DNA of 7,162 bases from Planctomycetota bacterium (GTDB taxonomy: Bacteria; Planctomycetota; Phycisphaerae; WQYP01): the NCBI GenBank assembly GCA_021785155.1, contig JAJYGE010000033.1, positions 1 to 7,162 of the forward strand. Direction: 5' to 3'. Positions 1 through 5,337 of the stretch are shown piece after piece. A program made the translations under genes and the position numbers. Numbering within the stretch: position 1 is the first letter of the stretch; every line of letters begins with the position of its first letter. Below the pieces are notes generated by a model that saw only the letters and a list, made by a program, of their open reading frames with translations, was not told the DNA's origin and made no database searches.

Positions 1-119
1 AAAGCGATTCTGGCAAAAGCACGCTCCGAGCGACTATATCTTCAAAGTGCTATCAGAGGCCTTCGGACGTTCTGCCGCAGCGCAATGCAAAGAGAACAGA
101 ATGATATAGCCTTGATTTT
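1..119 (+). other. IS left flank, possible 3' tail of an unidentified gene
   Basis: This stretch precedes the insertion sequence. All three + strand frames are open for 33 or more codons, so the coding frame cannot be chosen with certainty. The most protein-like reading starts at base 2, runs 35 codons beginning KRFWQKHAPSDYIFKVLSEA, and ends at a TAG at 107-109, just before the IS. That would be the natural C-terminus of a gene entering from outside the window. Frame 1 instead reads through the IS boundary and stops at a TAA at 136-138 inside the element, as expected if the IS had cut a gene. I recognise neither peptide. Confidence 0.25.
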
Positions 120-135
120 ATCACTACTGTCCGGT
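120..135 (+). repeat. Left terminal inverted repeat of the IS (IRL)
   Basis: Sixteen bases, ATCACTACTGTCCGGT, match the reverse complement of 1448-1463 exactly. Beyond base 135 the two ends diverge, apart from scattered matches. The match also stops immediately outside base 120, which supports this base as the outer boundary, give or take two bases. Confidence 0.93.
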
Positions 136-163
136 TAAAGATCATAGCAATCTTGGTTTCACG

Positions 164-176
164 CTTATATTATAAG
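164..176. promoter_or_regulatory. AT-rich palindrome in the IS leader, possible transposase promoter/operator
   Basis: CTTATATTATAAG is a perfect palindrome with 6-bp arms around a central T. It contains TATATT and TATAAG hexamers that resemble a -10 box and lies about 100 bp upstream of the transposase start. No well-spaced -35 box is visible (TTGGTT at 153-158 is too close to most of these hexamers). The role as promoter or operator is inference from composition and position. Confidence 0.25.
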
Positions 177-266
177 AGTTTTGTGCTTATGTGAGGTGGT
201 ACACGATTTGATTTCAACCGGCTGATTCGCGCAACTTTGCGGTCAATTTTCACTTGACTTTATCGC

Positions 267-272
267 AAGGAG
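267..272 (+). promoter_or_regulatory. Shine-Dalgarno site of the IS transposase
   Basis: AAGGAG lies six bases before the GTG at 279. It abuts a possible TTG start at 273 with no spacing at all, so it decides the start in favour of GTG 279. Confidence 0.75.
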
Positions 273-278
273 TTGTTT

Positions 279-1448
279 GTGAATCAGGGGCGAACGGTAT
301 TTGCTGAACTCGTGGAACTTCTGCCGCGCAAGGCTTTTGACTTGGCGGTGCGGCGTTATAACGGCAATCGACGTGTCCGAGCGTTATCTTGCATGAATCA
401 GTTGCTATGCATGATCTTCGCCCAACTCACGACGCGTTCGAGTCTCCGTGAGACCGTCACTTGCCTCCAGGCGATGGGGGCGAGGCGTTATCATTGCGGT
501 ATCCGCGGGATGATAGCCCGAAGCACTTTGGCTGATGCCAATGAACAACGCAATTATCGTATCTTTCAAGACTTGGCGTTGAATCTGATCACCAGGGCGC
601 GCGTCGATCTGCCGGTGGATCGCGATTTGGCCCGGCTGCAAGCTAATATCTATGCCTTGGATTCCACGACCATTGATCTATGTCTTAAGTTATTTCCATG
701 GGCGGTATTTCGTCGGCACAAAGCTGCGGTTAAAGCGCATACGCTCTTCGATCTCAATACGGGAATCCCTGTATTCATGCGGGTTACCCACGGCAAGACG
801 CATGATTTATGGATGCTTGATCAGTTCATTCCACAGTCCGGCGCCTTCTATGTGATCGACCGAGGTTACTGCGACTTTGCCCGACTTTATCGCCTGCACA
901 CCATGGGAGCATTTTTTATTACCCGTGCTAAACGCACCATGAATTTTGGTGTGGGCAAGCGCCTTGCGGTTCCACGGCGCGGAACTATCTCATCGGATTG
1001 GCTCATCCGACTGCGCGGTCCGATGTCGCGGAAACTTTACCCTGATACCATGCGCAGGGTACGTTACACCGATCCAGAAACTGGAAAACGCTTTACCTTT
1101 ATTACCAATAATTTGATCCTCGATCCGTTGACCATCGCGCTACTGTATCGCAAGCGATGGCAGATTGAATTATTCTTCAAATGGGTCAAGCAACACCTGC
1201 ACGTCAAGGCGTTTTTCGGCACCAGCCCCAATGCGGTCCAGACACAACTCTGGATTGCGGTGCTGGTGTACGTGCTTGTAGCAGAGTTCAAACACCGTCA
1301 TCAACTGCCGCAGCCACTCAATGATATTTTGCAAATTCTCAGCGTAACAATTATGCAGAAAACACCGATAAATGAACTGTTTTCGCCGCAAGGGATGCGC
1401 AAATCCACTACGCATGATCGTAACCAGTTACTATTACTGGACTTATGA
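279..1448 (+). CDS. IS4-family DDE transposase with N-terminal DUF4372-like domain
   Basis: This is the enzyme that cuts and joins the ends of the surrounding insertion sequence. The start is set at GTG 279 because AAGGAG (267-272) is correctly spaced for it, giving 389 residues; a TTG at 273 in the same frame would add only two. Residues 1 to about 75 resemble the DUF4372 domain that precedes many IS4 transposases. The DDE catalytic triad is visible: D128 in ALDSTTI, D194 in YVIDRGY, and E297 within YRKRWQIELFFKWVK. The last segment satisfies the IS4 signature Y-(2)-R-(3)-E-(6)-K exactly (Y290, R293, E297, K304). The C-terminus, ending NQLLLLDL, is typical of complete members. No frameshift or internal stop is present, so the enzyme is probably functional. 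The gene is alone in the element and ends inside the right inverted repeat. Confidence 0.95.
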   Translation: MNQGRTVFAELVELLPRKAFDLAVRRYNGNRRVRALSCMNQLLCMIFAQLTTRSSLRETVTCLQAMGARRYHCGIRGMIARSTLADANEQRNYRIFQDLALNLITRARVDLPVDRDLARLQANIYALDSTTIDLCLKLFPWAVFRRHKAAVKAHTLFDLNTGIPVFMRVTHGKTHDLWMLDQFIPQSGAFYVIDRGYCDFARLYRLHTMGAFFITRAKRTMNFGVGKRLAVPRRGTISSDWLIRLRGPMSRKLYPDTMRRVRYTDPETGKRFTFITNNLILDPLTIALLYRKRWQIELFFKWVKQHLHVKAFFGTSPNAVQTQLWIAVLVYVLVAEFKHRHQLPQPLNDILQILSVTIMQKTPINELFSPQGMRKSTTHDRNQLLLLDL

Positions 1449-1463
1449 CCGGACAGTAGTGAT
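1448..1463 (-). repeat. Right terminal inverted repeat of the IS (IRR)
   Basis: ACCGGACAGTAGTGAT is the exact reverse complement of the left repeat at 120-135. Its first base is the last base of the transposase stop codon. Confidence 0.93.
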
Positions 1464-1560
1464 TTCAAATTTCAGATTGTGCAGCGGGATGGGGTGCCCC
1501 GGTACACTGCCCGGATGAATTGCCACACCCAGCAGCGGCGAGCTATTACCTATCGTTGAT

Positions 1561-1595
1561 CAACCACCGCCCACCGCGCGCCGGGACGGTGGTTG
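1561..1595. repeat. Perfect 9-bp inverted repeat forming a GC-rich hairpin
   Basis: CAACCACCG (1561-1569) pairs perfectly with CGGTGGTTG (1587-1595) across a 17-base GC-rich spacer. Three further pairs (CCC 1570-1572 with GGG 1583-1585) can form past a single bulged A. There is no T-run on either side, so it is not a textbook intrinsic terminator. It could be a leftover terminator for the gene upstream of the IS, an RNA structure in the ppk2 leader, or a dispersed palindromic repeat. Confidence 0.45.
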
Positions 1596-1643
1596 GCTCG
1601 CTGATGAAAAAGCGGTCCGCCGAAACTGTCACCCATCCGCGCC

Positions 1644-1657
1644 GGCACATGTGTGCC
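1644..1657. promoter_or_regulatory. Small palindrome GGCAC-N4-GTGCC upstream of ppk2
   Basis: The perfect 5-bp arms GGCAC and GTGCC flank ATGT. It lies about 75 bp before the ppk2 start, where an operator could sit. Arms this short occur by chance, and no regulator is identified. Confidence 0.2.
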
Positions 1658-1677
1658 CCGGACCAGCGTTAAATATG

Positions 1678-1691
1678 GTAACATCTGTTAC
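1678..1691. promoter_or_regulatory. Small palindrome GTAAC-N4-GTTAC upstream of ppk2
   Basis: GTAAC and GTTAC are perfect inverted arms around ATCT, centred about 47 bp before the ppk2 start and just downstream of an AT-rich patch (TTAAATATGG). The position suits a regulator binding site near a promoter, but this is inference only. Confidence 0.22.
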
Positions 1692-1717
1692 AGCGAACAC
1701 ACGGTCGGTCGCAACGC

Positions 1718-1723
1718 AAGGAG
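1718..1723 (+). promoter_or_regulatory. Shine-Dalgarno site of ppk2
   Basis: AAGGAG lies eight bases before ATG 1732 and only two before another in-frame ATG at 1726. The spacing favours 1732 and argues against the longer reading from GTG 1651, which has no comparable site. Confidence 0.75.
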
Positions 1724-1731
1724 ATATGCTC

Positions 1732-2571
1732 ATGGCCCACAAATCATTTGTTACCATCCGCGAGTCTGGATCGAAAATTGATCTCGCCGGGATTAAAACC
1801 GATGCAACCTGCGGCTTGCCGGGCAAGCAAAAGACCGCGGCCATCACGGAAGAATATACCCACCGCATCGGGGCCTTACAGGAACTGCTGCACACTGATG
1901 GCCGACGCGGGCTGCTGATAATCATGCAGGGCATGGACACCGCCGGCAAAGATGGCACGATCCGCCATGTGTTTGATCATGTCAACCCGGCGGGCGTGCG
2001 GGTGACGAGTTTCGGCAAACCCAGCTCCGTTGAGCAAGCACACGATTTTTTATGGCGGATCCATCAGGCGGTTCCGGCACGCGGGCAAATCGGCGTATTT
2101 AATCGTTCCCATTATGAAGACGTGCTGATAGCTCGCGTCCACGCCGATACGCTCCTGCCGGAGTATCTTAAACATGAAACACATCTCTGGGCCAAGCGCT
2201 ATGGCTCCATCAATGCGTTTGAAAAACATCTCACGGAAGCCGGCATCAGCGTGTTGAAATTCTTTCTGCATATATCCAAAGCGGAACAGAAATCGCGCCT
2301 GATAGAGCGTCAGAAGACACCGGACAAGCATTGGAAATTAAGCGCGGACGATTTTACAGAGCGAAAATTCTGGGATAATTACCAGAAGGCATATCAGGAA
2401 ATGCTGGAAAACACCGGCACGCCACATGCTCCCTGGCACGTTATTCCCATGGATCATAAATGGGTGGGCCGTGCACTGGTGGCGCGGACGATTGTCACGG
2501 TGATGGAAGATATGAAATTAAAAGTCCGCCCGGCGTCCGATCCGGCGTTGATTACAAAAATATTTCAATAG
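1732..2571 (+). CDS. ppk2: PPK2-family polyphosphate:nucleotide phosphotransferase
   Basis: This cytosolic enzyme transfers phosphate between inorganic polyphosphate and nucleotides, in this subfamily typically making ADP and/or ATP from AMP/ADP. The start at ATG 1732 gives 279 residues, a normal single-domain PPK2 length. A Walker A loop GMDTAGKDGT lies at residues 67-76 (D69 and K73 are the expected catalytic residues). FNRSHYEDVL at 123-132 is the family hallmark Walker B region. A lid segment with R189, R193 and the stretch TPDKHWKLS follows at about 189-204. The run RHVFDHVNPAGVRVTSF after Walker A, and HDFLWRIH further on, resemble as I remember them the class III enzymes (Meiothermus/Deinococcus type) that act on AMP and ADP. 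The class call is from memory of the family, and substrate preference cannot be proved here. The gene stands alone on the + strand, downstream of the IS and convergent with the - strand cluster. Confidence 0.93.
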   Translation: MAHKSFVTIRESGSKIDLAGIKTDATCGLPGKQKTAAITEEYTHRIGALQELLHTDGRRGLLIIMQGMDTAGKDGTIRHVFDHVNPAGVRVTSFGKPSSVEQAHDFLWRIHQAVPARGQIGVFNRSHYEDVLIARVHADTLLPEYLKHETHLWAKRYGSINAFEKHLTEAGISVLKFFLHISKAEQKSRLIERQKTPDKHWKLSADDFTERKFWDNYQKAYQEMLENTGTPHAPWHVIPMDHKWVGRALVARTIVTVMEDMKLKVRPASDPALITKIFQ

Positions 2572-2585
2572 ATTCCCCCTGACAT

Positions 2586-2611
2586 ACGTCCGACAATAGA
2601 AAGTCGGGCGT
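2586..2611. terminator. Possible bidirectional terminator hairpin between convergent genes
   Basis: ACGTCCGAC (2586-2594) pairs with GTCGGGCGT (2603-2611) over 9 bp with one G-T wobble, leaving an 8-base loop. It lies 14 bases after the ppk2 stop and about 100 bases beyond the end of the M48 gene on the other strand. No T-tract follows on either strand, so intrinsic termination is uncertain. Confidence 0.35.
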
Positions 2612-2684
2612 GATGGCGAATTGGATGCAGCCTTACCAATAGTGCTTCGGGGTTGGACAGCGGTTTGTTCGTTCAGGCATTTGG

Positions 2685-2701
2685 CTTGATTCCCAATCAG
2701 G
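2685..2701 (-). terminator. Weak hairpin just after the M48 peptidase gene
   Basis: On the - strand the stretch CCTGATTGGGAATCAAG folds into a 7-bp stem with a 3-base loop and one wobble pair, starting seven bases after the M48 stop codon. It has no U-tract and is AU-rich, so a terminator role is weakly supported. Confidence 0.18.
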
Positions 2702-2708
2702 TACGACA

Positions 2709-4211
2709 TTATTGATTTACCGCCCAGAAGGTCAATGCCATACCGGCTGCGGCGGCAACAACAATGCCCATGCGCATGAGCCTGATCCGGCGATTAAATC
2801 TTTGTTGCTCTTCCCGAGATACAGCCAACGTGGCCAGAAGATCAACTCGGTTCTGCGTGCTGGGGTGCATCCAGCCGGCACGATCGCGCGGACGATTGGC
2901 CATACCCACCAGTATCGTTAAGCTTTCCGAAAAAATTCGAGCGCCGGCCTGGGCGGCGGTTTCAACCACCGGCGCGGATGCCGCTGATAAATCGTCGGAG
3001 GAAGGAGCCACGCGCGGCGGTGCGGACAGCGAATATACGGTTGCAAAGGGCACCTGGGGTACAGCGGCGGACGCTATTCGATCGGCGATGTGCCGGGCCG
3101 CAAACCAGTCGGCCTGGTGCTCGCACAATCGGCTGACTTTAGAAAATCCAAAGACCACCAGCACCCCCACAATCGAAAAATTTAAGAGCATCGCAGTATT
3201 GGTTCCCAGCGACCAGTAATTGCCGGCCCAAAAGGCAATGCCCGTGCCCAGTAAATCCGCGGCGGCGAAGGTTAAGAGATACCACCAGATATGACGGTGA
3301 TGCCCATGTCCGACCTCATGCGCAAATACGGCCTCCACCTGTCCCGGATCCAGCCGCTCCAGGAGTAAATCCGTCAACAGAAAATAGCGGCACCAGGGCA
3401 GCATCCCCAATATGGCGGCATTGGGGATGCGGTAGTATGTATTCCAGATACGGATATCCATGAACCCGACTTTTTTCCGACGCGAAAGATCTTCCAGACA
3501 TGTACGCAGCGGCCCATCCGGCAGGCGTGTGGTGCGCCAATAGTGCACCACAATCGCCGGCAACACCAGCAGCAGCACCAGCGCGGGCAACAGTGATACC
3601 TCCGCCGACCAATTACCAAGATTCCAGCGGTTCATCATCATGGTTAAAGGCACCATCACCAGATCAAAGGCCAGCAACACAATTAACAGCGATAAGCCGT
3701 GCCGAAACTGCATATTGACATATTGCATCCGCGAAGGAAGCGGGTGGCTTGGAAAATTCTTGCGTTGCTCCAGCATTTCTGTTTGCCGATGCAGCGTGAC
3801 TTCCATCGGATATTCCAGATACCAGATTGTCAGCCAGGTCAATACCGGTGCGGCCAGCCAGATAACGGAGGACAACACAGGAATCTGCCCGACATTCCAA
3901 TGAAATTTTATCAGCCAGCCCAAGCCAAAAAGCCACAAATCCGCGGCCAGCAGCAGCGTGTTTGAAGCCATTAAACGTTGTACCAGGCGTTGAATCTCAC
4001 CGCCAGCGTCGGCGGCGGATGTCGATCCGGCTTGCACGTTCCGGTCGATGCGTTGGAATCTTCGGTGCGCCTGAAGCAGTAAAAGCCCATGCGCCAAAAC
4101 CACGATCCCGATGACCATCCAGGGGGAAAACGGCAGGGGTGGCCGCAGGGGGGCGGCACTAAAAGCCGCTACAATCAGAAGCAGAATAATAACCTGTAAT
4201 GGAGCAATCAT
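2709..4211 (-). CDS. Multi-spanning M48 family zinc metallopeptidase (Ste24/HtpX-like)
   Basis: This is an integral-membrane, zinc-dependent protease of 500 residues. The zinc-binding HExxH motif is HEVGH at residues 298-302, within VFAHEVGHGHHRHI. The third ligand lies in the ExxxD motif EHQAD (E364, D368). The C-terminal WMHPSTQNRVDLL (about 447-459) matches the conserved M48 HPxxxxRI region. Hydrophobic stretches suggest membrane helices near residues 5-20, 31-48, 84-101, 112-131, 172-192, 206-223, 308-330, 340-357 and 480-497. The several N-terminal helices, plus RIPNAAILG and LLTDLLLERL ahead of HExxH, resemble the Ste24/CAAX-protease arrangement more than the short HtpX one or periplasmic BepA. 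ATG 4211 is chosen because the protein begins directly with a hydrophobic segment; its upstream AAGAAA is only a weak ribosome site. It lies 42 bases after the barrel-protein gene, probably last in the lptD operon. A role in envelope protein quality control is inference. Confidence 0.9.
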   Translation of the reverse strand: MIAPLQVIILLLIVAAFSAAPLRPPLPFSPWMVIGIVVLAHGLLLLQAHRRFQRIDRNVQAGSTSAADAGGEIQRLVQRLMASNTLLLAADLWLFGLGWLIKFHWNVGQIPVLSSVIWLAAPVLTWLTIWYLEYPMEVTLHRQTEMLEQRKNFPSHPLPSRMQYVNMQFRHGLSLLIVLLAFDLVMVPLTMMMNRWNLGNWSAEVSLLPALVLLLVLPAIVVHYWRTTRLPDGPLRTCLEDLSRRKKVGFMDIRIWNTYYRIPNAAILGMLPWCRYFLLTDLLLERLDPGQVEAVFAHEVGHGHHRHIWWYLLTFAAADLLGTGIAFWAGNYWSLGTNTAMLLNFSIVGVLVVFGFSKVSRLCEHQADWFAARHIADRIASAAVPQVPFATVYSLSAPPRVAPSSDDLSAASAPVVETAAQAGARIFSESLTILVGMANRPRDRAGWMHPSTQNRVDLLATLAVSREEQQRFNRRIRLMRMGIVVAAAAGMALTFWAVNQ

Positions 4212-4220
4212 TTTCTTATG

Positions 4221-4246
4221 TTACACCAAGGATACGTCAGGTGTGA
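4221..4246. other. Weak hairpin in the gap between the barrel-protein and M48 genes
   Basis: TTACACC (4221-4227) can pair with GGTGTGA (4240-4246) over 7 bp with one wobble, leaving a 12-base loop. It takes up most of the 42-base intercistronic gap. It may affect mRNA processing or translation of the downstream gene, but the stem is short. Confidence 0.22.
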
Positions 4247-4253
4247 AAGCGCG

Positions 4254-5324
4254 TTAATAGCTCATGCGAATAAATAATCCCAGGATGGTGGCATCACTCT
4301 GGCTCCCGGTGGGTTGGGCATAGCGGGTGCCGGCAAACACACTGTCGATTACCGCTCCGATTTCATAATGGCCGCGGTCTTCGGGTATATGAAAAATCCT
4401 GTTAAGCGGATAGGTCAACGTGGTGCCTACAAATGTTCCCAGATAGCCGTCCCGAAATGTGTGCAAATTCACATCGGGCCGCTTCTCACCATGAATAAAC
4501 GAGACACTCAAGGGTGAATAAATGGCCAATCCACCGGTGTGAGGAACGACAAAAACGGGATCCATTCCAACTTCAAAATATTGGCCGGCCCCACTGGTGT
4601 AATAAGCGCCATCATAGTCAAAACCGACCATGACAAAAGGATGAAACGCAAATTGTCCCAGATACCGATCATCATCGAAACTCAGCCGGATGTATACCTC
4701 CTGACTGTCTTCCTGCCCATGGCCGATCTGGACATTGCCGCCGGGATTGCCGTAGGGAACAAAATATTGGCTTATCGGGGTTATGTAGTTGGTATAACCG
4801 GTATCAAATCGGAATACGTCCATAATGTCATATTGATACCCGATGGTAATATCGGCTTCCGTAAAGTTGCTTGATGGAACAAAGCCGACGTTGCCTCCGG
4901 GAACCGCCCGGCCCACGTTACCCTGGGATAATGCGTTGATATAGGGGTTACGAATATCATAGGAATAATCTTCAAATGTTCGCAGATACACGGTGCCCCA
5001 CTTATTAAGATTCAAGCTGATGCGCGTGACATTTTGCAGGTTCGGACGATTGGGGGCCACATCATGATAACGAAACCAGTAGTCATTAAAGTATCCAAAC
5101 TGCGTAGTAATATGCAGCGCCTGCTTATGAACGTGATAGGCAGACCATGCTGAAGGCAATCCGCCCGATTCGCTGATACTCGCTGGATTGTTGGGGGCAA
5201 AATCAGGTGTCGGCAGGGGCATGATGCCATTGTCCACACCCGCAGCGGTAGCGGAAGACGTTATGGCCAGCCCCAGCAAGCCCGCAGTCCCAACTGATAA
5301 TAACCTATTGATCATAATGTTCAT
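4254..5324 (-). CDS. Unrecognised outer-membrane beta-barrel-like protein with signal peptide
   Basis: I do not recognise the family. The protein has 356 residues from ATG 5324. Residues 1-28 form a clear signal peptide: a short polar start with an arginine, a hydrophobic core (LLSVGTAGLLGLAI), and an ATAA or TAAG cleavage site near 27-28. The mature part is rich in aromatic residues, glycine and asparagine and shows repeated alternating strands such as ISLNLNKWGTVYLRTF, ADITIGYQYDI, VYIRLSF, GTTLTYPLNRIF and YEIGAVIDSVFAG. It ends in LGLFIRMSY, with the C-terminal aromatic residue used for outer-membrane barrel assembly. I see no cysteines. The frame stays open upstream to 5483, but that part overlaps lptD and the signal peptide fixes the start. 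An in-frame ATG at 5315 is an alternative; neither has a clear Shine-Dalgarno. It begins 13 bases after the lptD stop, consistent with co-transcription. Porin-like or structural barrel roles are both possible. Confidence 0.85.
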   Translation of the reverse strand: MNIMINRLLSVGTAGLLGLAITSSATAAGVDNGIMPLPTPDFAPNNPASISESGGLPSAWSAYHVHKQALHITTQFGYFNDYWFRYHDVAPNRPNLQNVTRISLNLNKWGTVYLRTFEDYSYDIRNPYINALSQGNVGRAVPGGNVGFVPSSNFTEADITIGYQYDIMDVFRFDTGYTNYITPISQYFVPYGNPGGNVQIGHGQEDSQEVYIRLSFDDDRYLGQFAFHPFVMVGFDYDGAYYTSGAGQYFEVGMDPVFVVPHTGGLAIYSPLSVSFIHGEKRPDVNLHTFRDGYLGTFVGTTLTYPLNRIFHIPEDRGHYEIGAVIDSVFAGTRYAQPTGSQSDATILGLFIRMSY

Positions 5325-5332
5325 TGACGTCA
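5325..5332. promoter_or_regulatory. TGACGTCA palindrome abutting the barrel-protein start codon
   Basis: This 8-bp perfect palindrome fills most of the 13-base gap between the lptD stop and the next ATG, where a Shine-Dalgarno would normally lie. A related TGACGT also appears in the next intercistronic gap (4233-4238, - strand). This may be chance; translation may instead depend on coupling to lptD. Confidence 0.15.
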
Positions 5333-5337
5333 AGATG

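Larger units (their letters stand above)
120..1463 (+). mobile_element. Complete IS4-family insertion sequence, about 1.34 kb
   Basis: The element is bounded by perfect 16-bp inverted repeats, ATCACTACTGTCCGGT at 120-135 and its reverse complement at 1448-1463. It contains one transposase gene that fills nearly all of it. A length of 1344 bp and a single DDE transposase with a YREK signature fit the IS4 family. The transposase stop codon TGA (1446-1448) shares its last base with the right repeat, so the element is very compact at that end. The left end holds about 140 bp of AT-rich leader before the gene, including a 13-bp palindrome at 164-176. I do not see a convincing target-site duplication: the flanks just outside the repeats (ending GATTTT on the left, starting TTCAAA on the right) do not match over the 9-12 bp typical of IS4. 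The element looks structurally intact, but the insertion may be old or its flanks rearranged. I cannot name the specific IS. Confidence 0.93.
1464..1731. other. Non-coding region between the IS and ppk2
   Basis: No convincing gene is seen. One + strand frame is open from 1463 to a TAA at 1669-1671 (about 69 codons, including SYYLSLINHRPPRAG), but it has no start codon near its beginning and no family resemblance. It could be a decayed remnant of a gene broken by the IS, or chance in GC-rich DNA. The region also holds a strong hairpin at 1561-1595, two short palindromic elements at 1644-1657 and 1678-1691, and the ppk2 ribosome binding site. No clear -35/-10 promoter pair is visible. Confidence 0.5.

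Noticed and set aside
254..259. TTGACT as a -35 box
   Set aside because: A matching -10 would fall inside the transposase start region, so it cannot drive that gene.
1463..1671. About 69-codon open frame immediately right of the IS
   Set aside because: It has no start codon near its beginning and no recognisable family, and its upstream in-frame stop lies within the IS end. It is kept only as a possible gene remnant.
1651..1731. Longer ppk2 reading from GTG 1651
   Set aside because: It has no ribosome site and adds 27 residues unlike the family, whereas AAGGAG at 1718-1723 is well placed for ATG 1732.
2764..3219. 151-codon open frame on the + strand
   Set aside because: It lies wholly antisense to the M48 gene, whose catalytic motifs are unmistakable. 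It has no ribosome site and a composition typical of a shadow frame.
4539..4874. 111-codon open frame on the + strand
   Set aside because: It is antisense to the barrel-protein gene, which has a signal peptide and a proper C-terminus; no independent evidence exists for this frame.
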